Numbered from the stretch's first letter, positions 46,411 to 62,448 are shown. The stretch is DNA of 64,000 bases from Takakia lepidozioides (GCA_030704615.1 CM060732.1:52369053-52433052), one strand, 5' to 3'. Notes: generated by a model not told the origin, from the sequence alone. Numbers and translations: made by a program.

Positions 46411-47008
46411 TGTTAAGGACAAGAACATGATTGAATACAAACAAGATATCAGACTAGAGGTACAAGACTAGACAAGAAGTCAAAGGTCGGCGTGGCTGTA
46501 TGTACGATGAGTAAATAGGAATCAAGACGATCTTTATAACAATGAACAAGAGTACAAGATATTGGAACACGACTTGAATACTGGAATGCTGGAAACTGGA
46601 CTGGAGTACCAGATACTGGAAAGCTGGGCTAGAGTACTGGGGACTGGAAACAAGAGTAGCTTGAACTGTTGTTGGCGAGACTGAAGAATGTCCAGTCTCG
46701 CCTCCTATATATACTGGCTACTAAGAAGTCTCCTAAGAAGCTTCTCCTATGGAGGTTTCTTGATGGAGAAGCTTCCTTAAACAAATGAGGTATCTTGATG
46801 GAGAAGTTTCCTCCAAAGGAAGCTTCCTGAGCAGTTTCCCAAGTTACTCTTGGTAATTTGGTAACTCCCGGTAATATGGTAAATAATGATAAATCATGAT
46901 AGATCATGGTAAATTATGATAAGTCATGATAACTTCCGATAACATGGTAATTTGGTAACTTCTGGTATTTACTCCTGATAAGTTCATCTGGGCTATGTCC
47001 GTGACTCA
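46411..47008 (-). repeat. 3' LTR of the Ty3/gypsy element, inverted
   Basis: On the minus strand it runs from TGAGTCACGGACATAGCCC to CCTTAACA and aligns along its length with 40230-40800, with small length differences near the start and in the AT-rich part. Directly upstream on the minus strand (47019-47009) is the purine run AGGAGGGGG, the polypurine tract that precedes a 3' LTR. Directly downstream is CCGTA, matching the target half before the 5' LTR. Confidence 0.85.
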
Positions 47009-47465
47009 CCCCCTCCTGTAGCACCGAGTTCCTCGAGGAGTGGTAAAATCGTGGACTTGCTTAGAGTTGGAGAAAATCCAAAATCCGACGAATGGTACTT
47101 GTCAAGTATTCGGCTCTACGTTCTTGACTCAAATGATTTATAGGTCCCTACAACCATCGATACTGTCCAACACCTTGAACTTGGGACCACGCAGTGATTT
47201 GAGCATTCTGATTTTCGAAGCTGCCTTCAAACATGATTTCGTTGCCCTCTGGGTCCAAAGCCTCAACCTCCAACAGAATTATCAGACTTCGAATATGCTC
47301 CTCTTGTCGTCGTACGGGGTCCACACGAGGAAGTACGCGTCGCATTGGTGGCCCATCATCTCGAGACCGTCGGCGTGATGTTGAAGGTTGTGAGAGTCGA
47401 AACAGCTGATCTGGTAGTTGGGTAAGCGACAGCTCCAATGTATCTAGTTCCTATGACTACATTTT
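47009..47465 (-). pseudogene. Gypsy 3' internal region
   Basis: A minus frame of 96 codons (about 47438-47148: DGPPMRRVLPRVDPVRRQEE, then EGSFENQNAQITAW) precedes the polypurine tract and 3' LTR, so it is the end of the internal part of the gypsy element. I recognise no chromodomain in it. Confidence 0.5.
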
Positions 47466-47814
47466 GTCAATACAAGATGCAAGAGTGCTGGAAGTGTAGC
47501 TATATATACTGATGTGTGGTGCTCCTCCCTCCTTAGCGTGTATCAGATATATTGAATGTGGAGTTTTCACCTTTAAGCTAATTTGGCTAACATCATCATT
47601 TTGACGTCTTACTGACGTGTAGCTCAGGGCTTAGCTGGATATCGTTGATGAAACTCTTGGACTTTGTCTGATGCATTGGCGAGGTTGGATGAAGGTTCCC
47701 ACTTTTGTTTGCTGATGTCATAGCCTTTCCAATGTACGAAATACTCAAGACGTTTATGCTTGATGCGAGAGTCTAGGACTTCGTCGACTTCATGGTCAAT
47801 AATGTTTGACCGCG

Positions 47815-47968
47815 GCTCCTAGTCATGTAGTAAAATGTATGACTGCATTAGATTAAAATATATTAAAATGCGCCCAACAATGGGTTTCATCACGTCGTAG
47901 TCCATATTAGTCATGGTTACCAGGTTTTATATCACTCGTAGTCATAAAAACGTTAATCTGTAGTAGTG
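47815..47968 (+). mobile_element. CACTA element terminus (end A)
   Basis: The block ends ATAAAAACGTTAATCTGTAGTAGTG at 47968 and carries TGACTAC/GTAGTC subterminal motifs. CTG (47969-47971) follows directly and is the first half of a 3-bp target duplication whose partner is next to the end at 54178. The split gypsy frame resumes at once. Confidence 0.8.
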
Positions 47969-48178
47969 CTGGGACCATTCAAAATTATTCGACAAATAAA
48001 TCCGGTCACAGTTTTTCGGCTTGAACTCCCACGAAGTATGCACTACCATCCAGTCTTTCATGTTTCATTATTGGAGTTGTATCATCCATCGAATATTCCA
48101 GGGAGAGTTTCCGTACCACCTCCACCAATCGAAATCAATCATCATACAAAAGTTAAAAAATTCAAAAAAAAACTTTAG
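47969..48178 (+). pseudogene. Gypsy integrase C-terminal piece
   Basis: [20 protein letters not shown], then [20 protein letters not shown], is the conserved stretch downstream of the Ty3/gypsy integrase core. It begins exactly at the CACTA end and fits in frame after the QR codons that end the piece at 54179. It stops near 48178 in a Lys-rich tail. Confidence 0.85.
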
Positions 48179-48400
48179 GGTTTCCCACGTTCAGCCGTGA
48201 ACACAGAGGCCTGGGACTTAGCCTCCTTTTGTCTCCCGCGCTACCATATGTTTTCGTAGTATCGAGCCGAAGAAGTGAGAACTTGTGTGTCATGGGACTG
48301 GATGATCGCAGGATATGCAATGCAGGGGCACTGATGCAGCTTTCTTGAGCTTATTCTTGAGCAAATGATGCAGGAAGGCCGAGGATATGCCACACAGCGG
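48179..48400. other. Junction region between gypsy and PPR debris
   Basis: No gene seen. Contains the end of the gypsy reading and the start of the PPR-like sequence. Confidence 0.35.
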
Positions 48401-49310
48401 GGGTGTGGTATAGAGAGGCTTCGGAGACGTATGAGCAAATAATGCGGGAAGGGGTGAAGCCGGACCGGGTCACGTTTGTTTGTGTTTGCAATGCGTGTGC
48501 GAGCCTGGCAGCCCTGGAGAATGGTAAAAGGTCCATGTTGCCATTGTCAAATTTGGAATTGTACCCGATGTCATTCTGAACAATACCCTCGTGGACATGT
48601 ATGCCAAATGTGGCATTATTGAGGATACAAAGGGAGTGTTTGAGAATATGGCTGAACGAAATGTCGTGCCATGGAGTCTAATGATCGTGGGATATTCCCC
48701 AGCATGGATGCGGGATGGAGGCATTAGAGACCTATGAACAAATGACGCGGGAAGGGGTGAAGCCAGACCTGATCCGTTTGTATATGCAATGCGGTGTGCG
48801 GGCCTGGCAGCCCTGGAAAAGGACAAAGAGGTTCATGGTGACATCATCAGAGCTGGAGTTGTACCCGACGTCATTCTGAACAATACCCTCGTGGACATGT
48901 ATGCGAAATGTGGGTGCTCGAGGATGCGAAGGGAGTTTGCAACGGTATTGCTGAACGATGCTTGCGGGGTATGCACAGCAAAGCCGCGGGAAAGAGGCTT
49001 TGACACCTACGATCAAATATGGCGGAAGGGGTGAGCCCGACCACATCACGTTTGCATTTGCAATGCATGTTGCAAGCCTGGCATCCCTAGAAAATGGCAA
49101 AGAGGTCCTGTGACATTGTCAGAGCTGAATGTACCCGATGTCATTCTGAACGGTACTCTCGTGGACATCATTTATGCAAAATGTGGGTGCATCGAGGATG
49201 TAAAGGGCGTGATCAACAGTATGGCTGAATGAGATGTGGTGTCGTGGAGTTGCGATGATGCATGATATGCCAACAGGGCCGGGATGGAGGCTTTAGAGAC
49301 CTATGGCACC
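48400..49310 (+). pseudogene. Decayed PPR repeats
   Basis: About three rounds of motifs are readable, with KFGIVPDVILNNTLVDMYAK, KDKEVHGDIIRAGVVPDVIL and DVILNGTLVDIIYAKCGCIE. Stops and frame changes occur in every round. The pattern is of plant PLS-type PPR proteins, which bind organellar RNA. The repetition of nearly the same 100-residue block suggests tandem duplication after the gene died. Confidence 0.75.
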
Positions 49311-51930
49311 TTCTCAAGCACATTTCAGCCTGTTTCCCCTGTTATCAGAGTCGTCATAAAATTTCCAAGTTGAATTCTGCAAGTTAGCTCATTGGTGCAA
49401 AAAGGTGAATGGCTGTTGGAGCTCAGTCAGCATAAAAACTGTGTGATAAGTAGGGTTAGGGGTTTGCTGAACATAAAGGCAGAGATAGCCTGAAGGAGCA
49501 GGGAATGAGAGTGGGTCTAGATTCATCCAATAGGGCCAGATTCAAGCCCAAGATTACTTATGATTCCCTGTGGATCATAGCTACAGAAACCTGCATGGTG
49601 TATATGGTACTGAATGCCGCCACGCAGCAGCGGCACAACTGATAAAATCAGGCACTGGAATCAATGCACTTTCTTCAACCCTTTCACCCTGTTTTTCCCT
49701 CTTATCAAATCGCGCTAATCCATGTTGAATTCTGCAAGTTCCGCTAGTTGAGTGAAGTAGTTGGAGTGACCTTTGACATTATACTGGCTACTGTGACAAC
49801 ATAAAGTATCCAAAACACATAATGGAATAAAGAGAATCTGTGGATGAATACTTTTCTGACCCCAGTCATGGTGGGACACCGAGGCAAAGGTGATGCCTGT
49901 TGATTACAGGAGAGTAGCAGACGCAATTCAGTATAAGCTGAGTTTGGTGTTTCCTCCCTAGAAAATCTAGGCTGTCCATTATCACTGCCAGGCAAAGATG
50001 TATGCATGATTTTGTAGGCATGGATACTGAAGAGCAGGGATAGAGTATGGGTCAAGATTCATCCAAGAGGGCTGGACTTCAAGCTCCAGCTTACCTTGAT
50101 TCTAGGTGGATTAGTAGCTACAAACCTGCATGGGTAGAATGGTCACACTATAGGCAGCAGCTGCAGCGACACAGTTGATAAATCAAGCACACATCAACCC
50201 TGACCCATCTTCTAAAATTAGGATCAAGAAGGGCTTCCACAATGCCTGCACTTTGGCATGAAATACTTTTTTGTGGTAGGCAGCCTGACAAGCTCTACAG
50301 ACTCTAAACCAAGGAGGCATGTCAGCAAGATTCAGATATGTATGTCTGTCTCTTGCTTAGTCATCAAGATGGAAGGTCTGGAAGCTGGAAAACAGGTGCA
50401 CACCCACATTATCCAAAGTGGATTCACGCCAAAAAAAATTCTACTCAACATTCTTGTCAACATGTATGTTAAGTGCCGGAGCATCGGGGATGCTCACCAA
50501 GTGTTCAACAAAATGCCTCAATGATTTTTGACCACGTGGAGAATTATGTTGGAAGGATTTACCAAGCATAGGTGTGGTAGGAATGGTTTGGAGACATATG
50601 AGCAAATGATGTGCGAAGCGGTGAAGCCCAACCACATTACATTTGTTTGTGTTTGCAAGGCGTGTGCAAGCCTGGGAGCTCTGGAAAAGAGGAAAGAGGT
50701 CCATAGTGACATTATCAAAGCTGGAATTGTACCAGATGTCATCCTGGAAACAGAAGCGGCAACAGCACAATTGATAGAACAATTCGCTGCTAATGAAGGT
50801 ACCTTCTTCAACACATTTTGCCATGTTATCAGAGTCGTCCTGATCCTGCTTGCATCCACACTCTGCATTGGTATGGGCACCTACTTTTGTTCATGTGCCT
50901 GGCTGTCTTGGCCATGGCAGATTTGTTAGTCTTAGGTCAAGCTGCATGGATAGTTTGTCAATGAGGTGAGGGTCATAGTCTGTTCAAGTGTCAGTTCACA
51001 TTCCATTGATGGGGATATTATGTCTGTCATGAATAGTCTTTCACTGGAATCCACAAAGGGCAATTCAGATATGATCTGCAGTATGACACTGTGCTATGTC
51101 AACTGGAAGCCGCAGTAGCAGCGACACAATTGATACGCACTGCTAATCAAGGCACCTTCTTCAACACATTCCACCCTGTTTTACGGCCCTAAATTTCCAT
51201 GTTGAATTCTGCAAGTTAGCTGGTTGAATGAACCTTTGATAGTTTGGAGTGACTTTTGACTTGATACTGCCAATGTGTCCAAAAACAGGTAATAGAGATG
51301 AGGAGAAGCTGTGAAATGAATACTTTTTTGACCCTAGTCAATGGTGGGACAATCGAGGCAAAAAGGTGAATGCCTACTGGATCACAGAGAGTAGCAGATG
51401 CCATTGAGCATAGGAACTCGTGTGATAAGTTGAGTTGGGTGTTTCCTAGAAAAAGTCTAGGTTGTCATTGGTAGCTGCTAGTAGCAAGGCAAGGATGTAT
51501 GCATGATTTGTGCAAGCATGGATAGCTGAAGGAGTAGGTATAGAGTGTGGGTCCATCCAAGAGGGCTGGATTTCAAGCTCCAGATTACCTATGATTCCCT
51601 GTGGAATGATAGCTACAAGAAATCTGCATGGGTAGATGGTCAATTGGAAGCTGCAGCAGCAGTGGCACATTCGATGTAATCAGGCACTGCTAATGAAAGC
51701 ACCTTCTTCAACACATTTCACCCTGTTTTTCCCTCTTATGCGAATCAGCCCTAAATTTTGATGTTGAATTTTGCAAGTTAGCTGGTTGAGTGAATTGAGT
51801 TTGAAGTGACTTTGACATGATACTGCCAATGTGACAACATGAAAGTATCCACAAACATGTAATAGAGATGAGGAGAAGCTATGGAATGAGTACTTTTCTG
51901 ACCCCGTCAGTGGTGGGACAGCTGTGAATG
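49311..51930 (+). repeat. Tandem array of ~540-bp OSB-like units with a PPR block
   Basis: Units start near 49311, 49665, 50760 (partial), 51145 and 51690, each with ACCTTCTTCAACACATTTCA-type sequence. Where best preserved they encode WNEYFSDPSQWWDNRGKK, and further on DFKLQITYDSLWNDSYKKSA followed by WVDGQLEAAAAVAQLI. This is the pattern of the PDF motif of organellar single-stranded DNA-binding (OSB) proteins (WWDNR, DFK, LW, WV). All copies have stops or indels. A PPR block (50290-50745) lies between units and runs directly into one, so the duplicated segment contained both. A related unit lies at 21750-22250. Confidence 0.6.
50370..50745 (+). pseudogene. PPR block fused to an OSB-like unit
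   Basis: LEAGKQVHTHIIQSGFTPKK, then VNMYVKCRSIGDAHQVFNKM, a stop, then TYEQMMCEAVKPNHITFVCV and KEVHSDIIKAGIVPDVILET. The last codons run without a break into the OSB-like sequence (TAQLIEQFAANEGTFFNTF). One stop at about 50522 splits it. Confidence 0.65.
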
Positions 51931-51939
51931 CCTGTCAGA

Positions 51940-52440
51940 TTACCAGATGTCATTCTGGACACCCCTGGTACTGGACATATTGTATGACAAATGTGGGTGC
52001 ATGCAAGGGAGTGATCAACACTATGGCTGAACAAGATGTGGTATCGTGGAGTGCTTGCAGGGTATGCACAGCGGGGACGTGGGATGGAGGCTTTGGAGAC
52101 CTATGAGCAACTGATGGGGGAAGGGGTGAAGCCCGATCACATAATGTTTGTGTGCGTTTGCAATGCATGTGCGAGCTTGGCAACCCTGGAAAAGGGTCAA
52201 GAGATCCATGGTGACATCATCAAATCTGCAATTGTACCAGAACTCATCCTGCACATTGCTCTGGTGGACATGTATGCCAAATGTGGGAGCATTGAGGATG
52301 TGAAAGGAGAGTTCAACACTATAGCTGAACGAGATGTGATGTCGTGGAACGCGATGCTTGCAGGGTATGCACAGTAGGGGCGCGGGATGCAGGCTTTGGA
52401 GACCTATGAATGATGGGAGAAGGGGTGAAGCACATGGTCA
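51940..52440 (+). pseudogene. PPR fragment, best-preserved copy
   Basis: A 113-codon frame (52036-52377) reads [40 protein letters not shown] and VDMYAKCGSIEDVKGEFNTI, then a stop at GYAQ. It holds about two PPR motifs. It is probably the least decayed copy of the family. Confidence 0.7.
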
Positions 52441-52960
52441 CCAACTCAAGGTTTCCCACATTTCTATACATTTGTCAAGCTCCCATTTCCTACTGGTCTA
52501 GAGAGTGAACACATATGAAGGCATGTGCTCATTTGGTTGGCCTCACTCTCGGGGTAGAATGATGGCCGTTGTATGTGTGCTATCCTAGCTGGTTGCTTGG
52601 ACCCCGATGTTTCTCAGGGGGTTTTCGTCAGTTCCTCTTGGGATTTCTCGTGCTTGAACAATGAAGTATATTTTGAGAATATATATAGGCGGACTGGTTC
52701 GAACACCATGTCAGTGTCTGATGTATTAACCTCCAATATCGTTCGCAGGGTTGGCCTTTCTTCTTTGCCGATTGTTGTGCTTATGAGAGCTCCACATGGT
52801 TTATTAAATTTCATATTAATTTAATTTAATTTAATATCTGCATTATTCATTTACAATTAAATAATATTTAATAAATTATAAAATCTGCATGACCAACATG
52901 TGTCGGTCACAGACCACGTGACATCTGTAGTGTTGTAGTGATATAGCCATAGAGAGAGAA
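52441..52960. other. Unassigned interval
   Basis: One 83-codon plus frame (52573-52824) has protein-like content (NTMSVSDVLTSNIVRRVGLS) but no recognisable family. An AT-rich tail follows (52800-52880). Confidence 0.3.
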
Positions 52961-52964
52961 GACT

Positions 52965-53640
52965 CCGGCCGAGGCCGACGTAACTAAGAGCCATTTCGCC
53001 TTGCGGCTACTGCCTCCTTTCGGGGGTGGGCCCTATAACAAAAAGTGTCTAGGGGGACACCAGGTGACCGCTAAGAATAGAGGGGGCGAGAGTACCCTTG
53101 GATACCCAGGGGTATCCTGGGGGACCTAAGGTGCGTTTGAAGTGTCGGATTCCAGTTGGCGTTTGTTGGTGATAATAGCTGTGAGTGAACGGACCGTAAG
53201 ATGGATTTCTATGAAACATTTGTGGATGGGAAGAATGGGAATTTGGAAGTTATCGTGTATGTCCGTGATACTGGCGTTATGAATGTTACCTCGAGTGCCG
53301 ACTGTGATGACAGTTAACGGGCCGGTTTTCCAGCCACGCCTTCGGAATGCAAGGATAAGCGGGGCATATTTTTGCCGTTTTTCTAAGATTGAATCATTTG
53401 GATAACGATCATGGCAAAATGTGAATTCAATGAAATGGATGGTGAGTTGTGGGGATGGTGAGGTGGGGGGTAAAGTGTTGATAGGTAGACCTTGGACAAG
53501 GAGTATGTCCGGGCAAAGTCGAGCGGGGCATGAGCATGGTGTTTGGGTACATGTGCAAGGGAGTAGCCACGGTGATATTGTGTGGTCGGGTGGCCGTCCC
53601 TAGCAGGTGCCTGCATTCATGAGCGAGAACCAACAGGTTT
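52965..53640 (-). pseudogene. LINE 3' end, second copy
   Basis: Minus-strand pieces in two frames match 45690-46410: FIEFTFCHDRYPNDSILEKR, QKYAPLILAFRRRGWKTG, GTRGNIHNASI. The 3' end repeats GGGCCCACCCCCGAAAGG, GCAAGGCGAAATGGCTCTTA and ends in TCTTCTCTCTC at about 52965. Two more 3' ends, in the plus direction, lie at 55826-55905 and 56010-56082. Confidence 0.6.
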
Positions 53641-53649
53641 CAGCACGTT

Positions 53650-54178
53650 TTAGAAAGAGCTTATGGAGGTGTCAGACTGCCTGGTTATGACGCGTGATAT
53701 GCAAGCCATGTATAACTGGGTGTGATATAGTCACACCCATAGTCGTGTAGTCATAGAGATATGACTACTCCATTGCCTCATTAGGGGATGATTACACATG
53801 TCAAATCCCAAAGGATCCCACGTGTCACGCAGGCGCCTCTCCATGTAGATGCTACGTGTCACATCCGGAGGGTCACACGTGTCCTGGAGACGCCTCTCCA
53901 TGTAGGCGCTCTACAGTAGTGTTGTGGTTGTAACCTTAATCATAACATTCAGTCATGTAGTCATCTATTTATGACTACATCACCAAACCCTACATCACTA
54001 TGCGTCGATGGACAAGTGTCACGTCCTCAATGACTACCATGACTTCGCACTTATCACTCCGTAGTCATGGTAGAACTGACTTCGTGTTTGTCACTACAAA
54101 GTGAGGTAGTCATAAAAGCACTTATCACTGCATTTGCAGTGATATCCATAGTCATAAAAACGTTAATTTGTACTAGTG
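53650..54178 (-). mobile_element. CACTA element terminus (end B)
   Basis: On the minus strand it starts CACTAGTACAAATTAACG at 54178, followed by TTTTTATGACTATGG and dense TGACTAC/ACTACATC motifs and two GCCTCTCCATGTAG units. CAG (54179-54181, CTG on the minus strand) follows, matching the target half next to end A at 47968. The body between ends A and B no longer contains a transposase. Confidence 0.8.
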
Positions 54179-54766
54179 CAGGCGTTGATAATCCAACTTC
54201 CTTGATGGTCACGAGATTTGTATGTCCCGTCGAAGAAGCCACACACGATCTCCGACCTTGAACTGGGGTTGGAGTTGACAACATCGATCTGCATACTCCT
54301 TGTATTGTTTTTGAGCTTCTGCGAGGTGGAATGTAAGTTCCTTGTGAATCATAACAAGATGAGTAGCAAGGTTTTCTACAGCAGGGCTTACAACAGTCTT
54401 CATGTGGAAAGGGTTTGCTCGAGGATGATGACCATAATTGGAGAAAAATGGAGTTTGTTTGGTCGAACAATGTATAGTGTTGTTGTAGGCAAACTTGGCC
54501 AATGACAGAAGGTCCGTCCAATTATCTTGGTGATAATTTATTGTACAACGAAGATATTGCTCCAAAATCTGGTTTACATGTTCGGTTTGACCATTAGTCA
54601 GTGGATGATTAGCTGTAGAGAGGTTGATCTTAGTATCCAATATGTGAACAATTGGTCCAGACCCATACCCCTTCAGGCATTGACCAATTGGCCAATGCCA
54701 TATGAAAGGGGGACCTGATTTTCTATCGATTGAGCCAAAAAAATGCCCAATCAGCCTTAACCACAT
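54179..54766 (-). pseudogene. Gypsy integrase core piece
   Basis: Includes HPLTNGQTEHVNQILEQYLR (with the catalytic Glu region), DLLSLAKFAYNNTIHCSTKQ and LQPQFKVGDRVWLLRRDIQI. A TGA lies at 54209-54211, and the reading reaches LDYQR at the CACTA junction. The beginning of the integrase is replaced by the end of a MITE-like repeat at about 54770-54835. This is the missing part of the element whose pol lies at 41950-44090. Confidence 0.85.
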
Positions 54767-56890
54767 GAAGTTATGGCTGGTTAAGCAAACCCACGCGACC
54801 TATTCTGGGTCGCTTGGGCACTTAAGGGTTAAGGCTCCGCATAATATCTAACAACTATGGAGGTGTGCTAACAAAGAGGAGAGCCGTAATTTCATAACAC
54901 ATATCAAATAACGTTCTCATATCATTTTCAAGTGTAATTTTTTATAGGGCAGAGATTTCATGACATTAAGGGTGACATAACAAAAAAACAAGTAACATTT
55001 ATCCAAAGTCGCCTGAGTTGTGTGCCTATTTCTATGCCTTATTATGTCCCTAATTATGTCCCTAAATCCTAAGCCCTAATGAAAATAGGTACCCCTAATG
55101 TATATCTTCAAGCTCCAAGTTCCACATATCTACAACTTTTGTATCCTACAAAAGAATAACACATTAGGGAAAAACAAACTCACAATAACTAACACCATCC
55201 AAAACACACAAATACCAAACAATGATTGAACAATTTAATATAATGAGGCAAACAACGGGTTTCAGTAGCGAAATAAATCAAGGTATCGGGTTTCGCCAGC
55301 GAAATAAGGGATTTCGCTAGTGAAATTTGTTGGTATGGTTGCGTAGGTCAGTATCCAATGGTTTCGTGGGCGAAACAAATTGTGTTGTGTTTGGTTTTGC
55401 ATATAAGAGGCGACATGAGATTTTTTTTATTTTGCTAATGAATTGTTATGTACTTATTGCGGTATGTCGGTACCCATGCTTTCGTGGACGAAACAAAATG
55501 AAACAATTCTAGTTTCGCGTATTGCTCATATAATCGGGCGTCACCTGCACTTGACTAAATTCCCCCGTATTAAGCAACGAATTTTTTTGATATAGACGAC
55601 ACTGACCGGATATTGCTTGCGTCCCAACTTTGCCTGCTTTGCGCTCACGTGAGCACAATTTGGTCCCGTGAGCACAAATTACACATTTTAGTTTCGTCGT
55701 AGCATCTTTTTGGGAATATTCATGGAATTTTCGGCATTTTCTCTTCTACTCACGTGAGCATGCGCACAGAGACTACCCAACCTCCAAATTGAAAGAACAA
55801 TCCTACTTTTTCACGAATAGAGCCCACCCCACCCCCAAAAGGGGTGGTAACCGAAAAATGAAGTGGCTCTAAGTTACGCCAGATAGGGCCAAAGTCTAAT
55901 CTCTCTTTGTCTTAGAGGCTTCCCATGGGATGTCATGCTCGTCAAGGTCTAGCAAGTACAAAGCCAATTTATTTGTGTTCATATGGAGCATGGAAAGATT
56001 AATTCTACAAATAGGGCCCACCCCCGTAAAGGGGTAGTAGCCGCCGGCTTAGGCCGGAGTCCTCTCTCTCTCTCTCTCATGCTACAAGTTCACTATCATT
56101 TCTCTTCATCACATTGTGAATGTGCATTAGTTCAACGCAAGCTTGTCAATAGTGCTTGGCAAGGGTGCTACTACCTATGACACCCAAGTGTTCGGTGAGT
56201 GAAGGGATCTTACTGCTGGTGTGTTGGGGTGACTCTTTCGCTGGCCTTGATTATTTGGGGAGTGGCGAGGCTGTCCAAATGTTGTTTGTCTTTCTGTTCG
56301 GTATGTCATACCTAGTATCCATATTCGGTCAGAGAGGCGGTAGTGTTGGACGATATAAATTTGTGATAGTTATAACATGTTGGGGGTGTTTCCAACTAGG
56401 GTTTGTCCTTCACTTACCTTGCAAAGTAAGGTTTCCCTCGCACATAGGAGGTTTGGTAATAATATGATATCACATGGCTTGTTGAAATTAACGATCGTGT
56501 ACAAAACTTGAACTTCACTTGAACTTCACTGGGTAGCTGAAGAGAGTCAAGCCGGTTACATCTGCAAAATGAAGATATCAAGTTTTCCCTTGAGTCCTTG
56601 AAGCATACATCCAGAGCAGTTGCTGTCTATTTGTGATTTAGAGAACAAACAAAGTGGACGATGATCTTACCAACAAGCAAAGGACAAGATGTATGGCATT
56701 CATATGTTGCTTGGTTCCCTGCCAAAGCAGACAGCTGCCATGCACTGTCCAATCCAGAAAAGAGGCCTCCACTTGTACAAAACATTTCTGTAATCTAGCC
56801 AACTACATCACTTCACTGAACCCCCTGTCACCTCTTCAAACCCTTTTCCCTGAATCAGAAAGCCCATAAAACTCTAGTCGATACACCAAT
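54767..56890. other. Repeat-rich spacer with LINE 3' ends and palindromes
   Basis: It contains a MITE end (GGGCACTTAAGGGTTAA near 54820), an AT-rich part, a run of TTTCGC-TAGCGAAAT-type palindromes (55255-55500), CACGTGAGCA palindromes (55645-55765), two LINE 3' ends with (TC)n tails (ending 55905 and 56082), and frames at 56156-56467 without known motifs. From about 56650 it is probably the 3' flank of the WDR5-like gene. Confidence 0.45.
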
Positions 56891-56908
56891 TTCTGGACAG
56901 TACCTAGT

Positions 56909-59930
<3,022 letters not shown>

Positions 59931-59940
59931 AATACTTGCT

Positions 59941-61120
<1,180 letters not shown>

Positions 61121-61440
61121 TTAGCTATCACACCAAAATCACGACACCACTCCCACGATGTCAGCCCCTCACAAGCAATCCAGCAACTCCGTGAGCTCAG
61201 CGAGCGACGCTCTCGCGCAAGCACTCGCCGAGAGAGACCAGAGACCAAGCTGTCTTTTGCATATCCTCTGTGTCTTTCGATGCGGACGGGCACGATGCGG
61301 TCCAATCTACATTGGACGGCCTGTAGTGAAACTGGCAGTGTCCTCTTTCGCAGAGTACGACAAAATTAGACTGCTATATAAACATTATAAAAAAAAGCAG
61401 TAACGAAAATAACTCGATAATATCAGAACATAACAATTAT

Positions 61441-61456
61441 ATATATATATATATGT
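61441..61456. repeat. (TA)n microsatellite
   Basis: ATATATATATATAT near 61440-61455 in an AT-rich stretch between copy B and the CRINKLY4-like gene. No gene is seen from 61110 to 62440; short frames there lack motifs. Confidence 0.8.
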
Positions 61457-62448
61457 ATATTCGAACAAACTGAGCCAATACCCAGAGAGCTTTGAATTCT
61501 TAAATCACTTTAAAATTTAGAAAATCAATTTAAAAGCTGAAAATCAACAGTGACGGAGCCTGCCTTGTCTGCTGTGTGGAAGAGAGAAGGCTTCATTTGC
61601 TGTCGCTGCGATGGAGAGACTGAGCGAGAGAAGGGGGCAAGAAGGAATGCGTTAGTCCGACTTCACTTTGATGGCAGCTCCTGGCGGACGTTTGCTATGC
61701 TCTTGCGTGGGAGTTGGGGGTGGCATAGAAACAGGAATTCATTGTTTCCGGTAGACTGGAGGTAAGTAACAGGTGTGTGCAAAATGAACCTCGGTTCACC
61801 CACATCTGCAATGGACTTGGAGGTAGTGCCAGTAAGACACGAAAAAACAACAACTGCCCGATTTATACAATAATTAGACCTGCCATCCAGTTCTTCAGGT
61901 TACAGTCTGCTTTGAGTACAAGCACTACCCACAACTAAGATACAGCGCTCTTGGTAAATCACTTAAACTCAATAAGCTTGGATTTGGTGTGCTTGTACCT
62001 GGGTTGTAGGTCATGTGAACGTATTACCAAGCCCTACTTACAGAAAATGATGTTGGAGAGGATTGCAGAAGATCACGTGTCTAGGCATTTGGTTGAACTC
62101 TCCCGCGGTCCAGATAAGACAGCTGCGGCATTATTGGACAGGCAAAATGTGCTCTACTTTATTGGATGCCTTTGGGGAGATATGATCCTCAGTGTACACT
62201 AGTTTCATACAAGCTGATCCCGGGCATAGAATCAAAAGAATTCGTGTCCATGCTTTCACGAGGACAGATGCTACAATGACAACCAATGGCTTTTGAGCAT
62301 GGGAGTCAGAAGGACTGACTGACTACAATTTGTTTCAGCCCTGTGTCTATCAGGTGCCACATACAAAATTGAGTGAATTGTACATGCAACAACATCATGC
62401 ATCTCAAGAACACTCGTGAGTCTGGACCCACTGAAAAAAGATTATGAG

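Noticed and set aside
47148-47438. A chromodomain in the gypsy 3' region
   Set aside because: The aromatic cage pattern is not visible in this frame.
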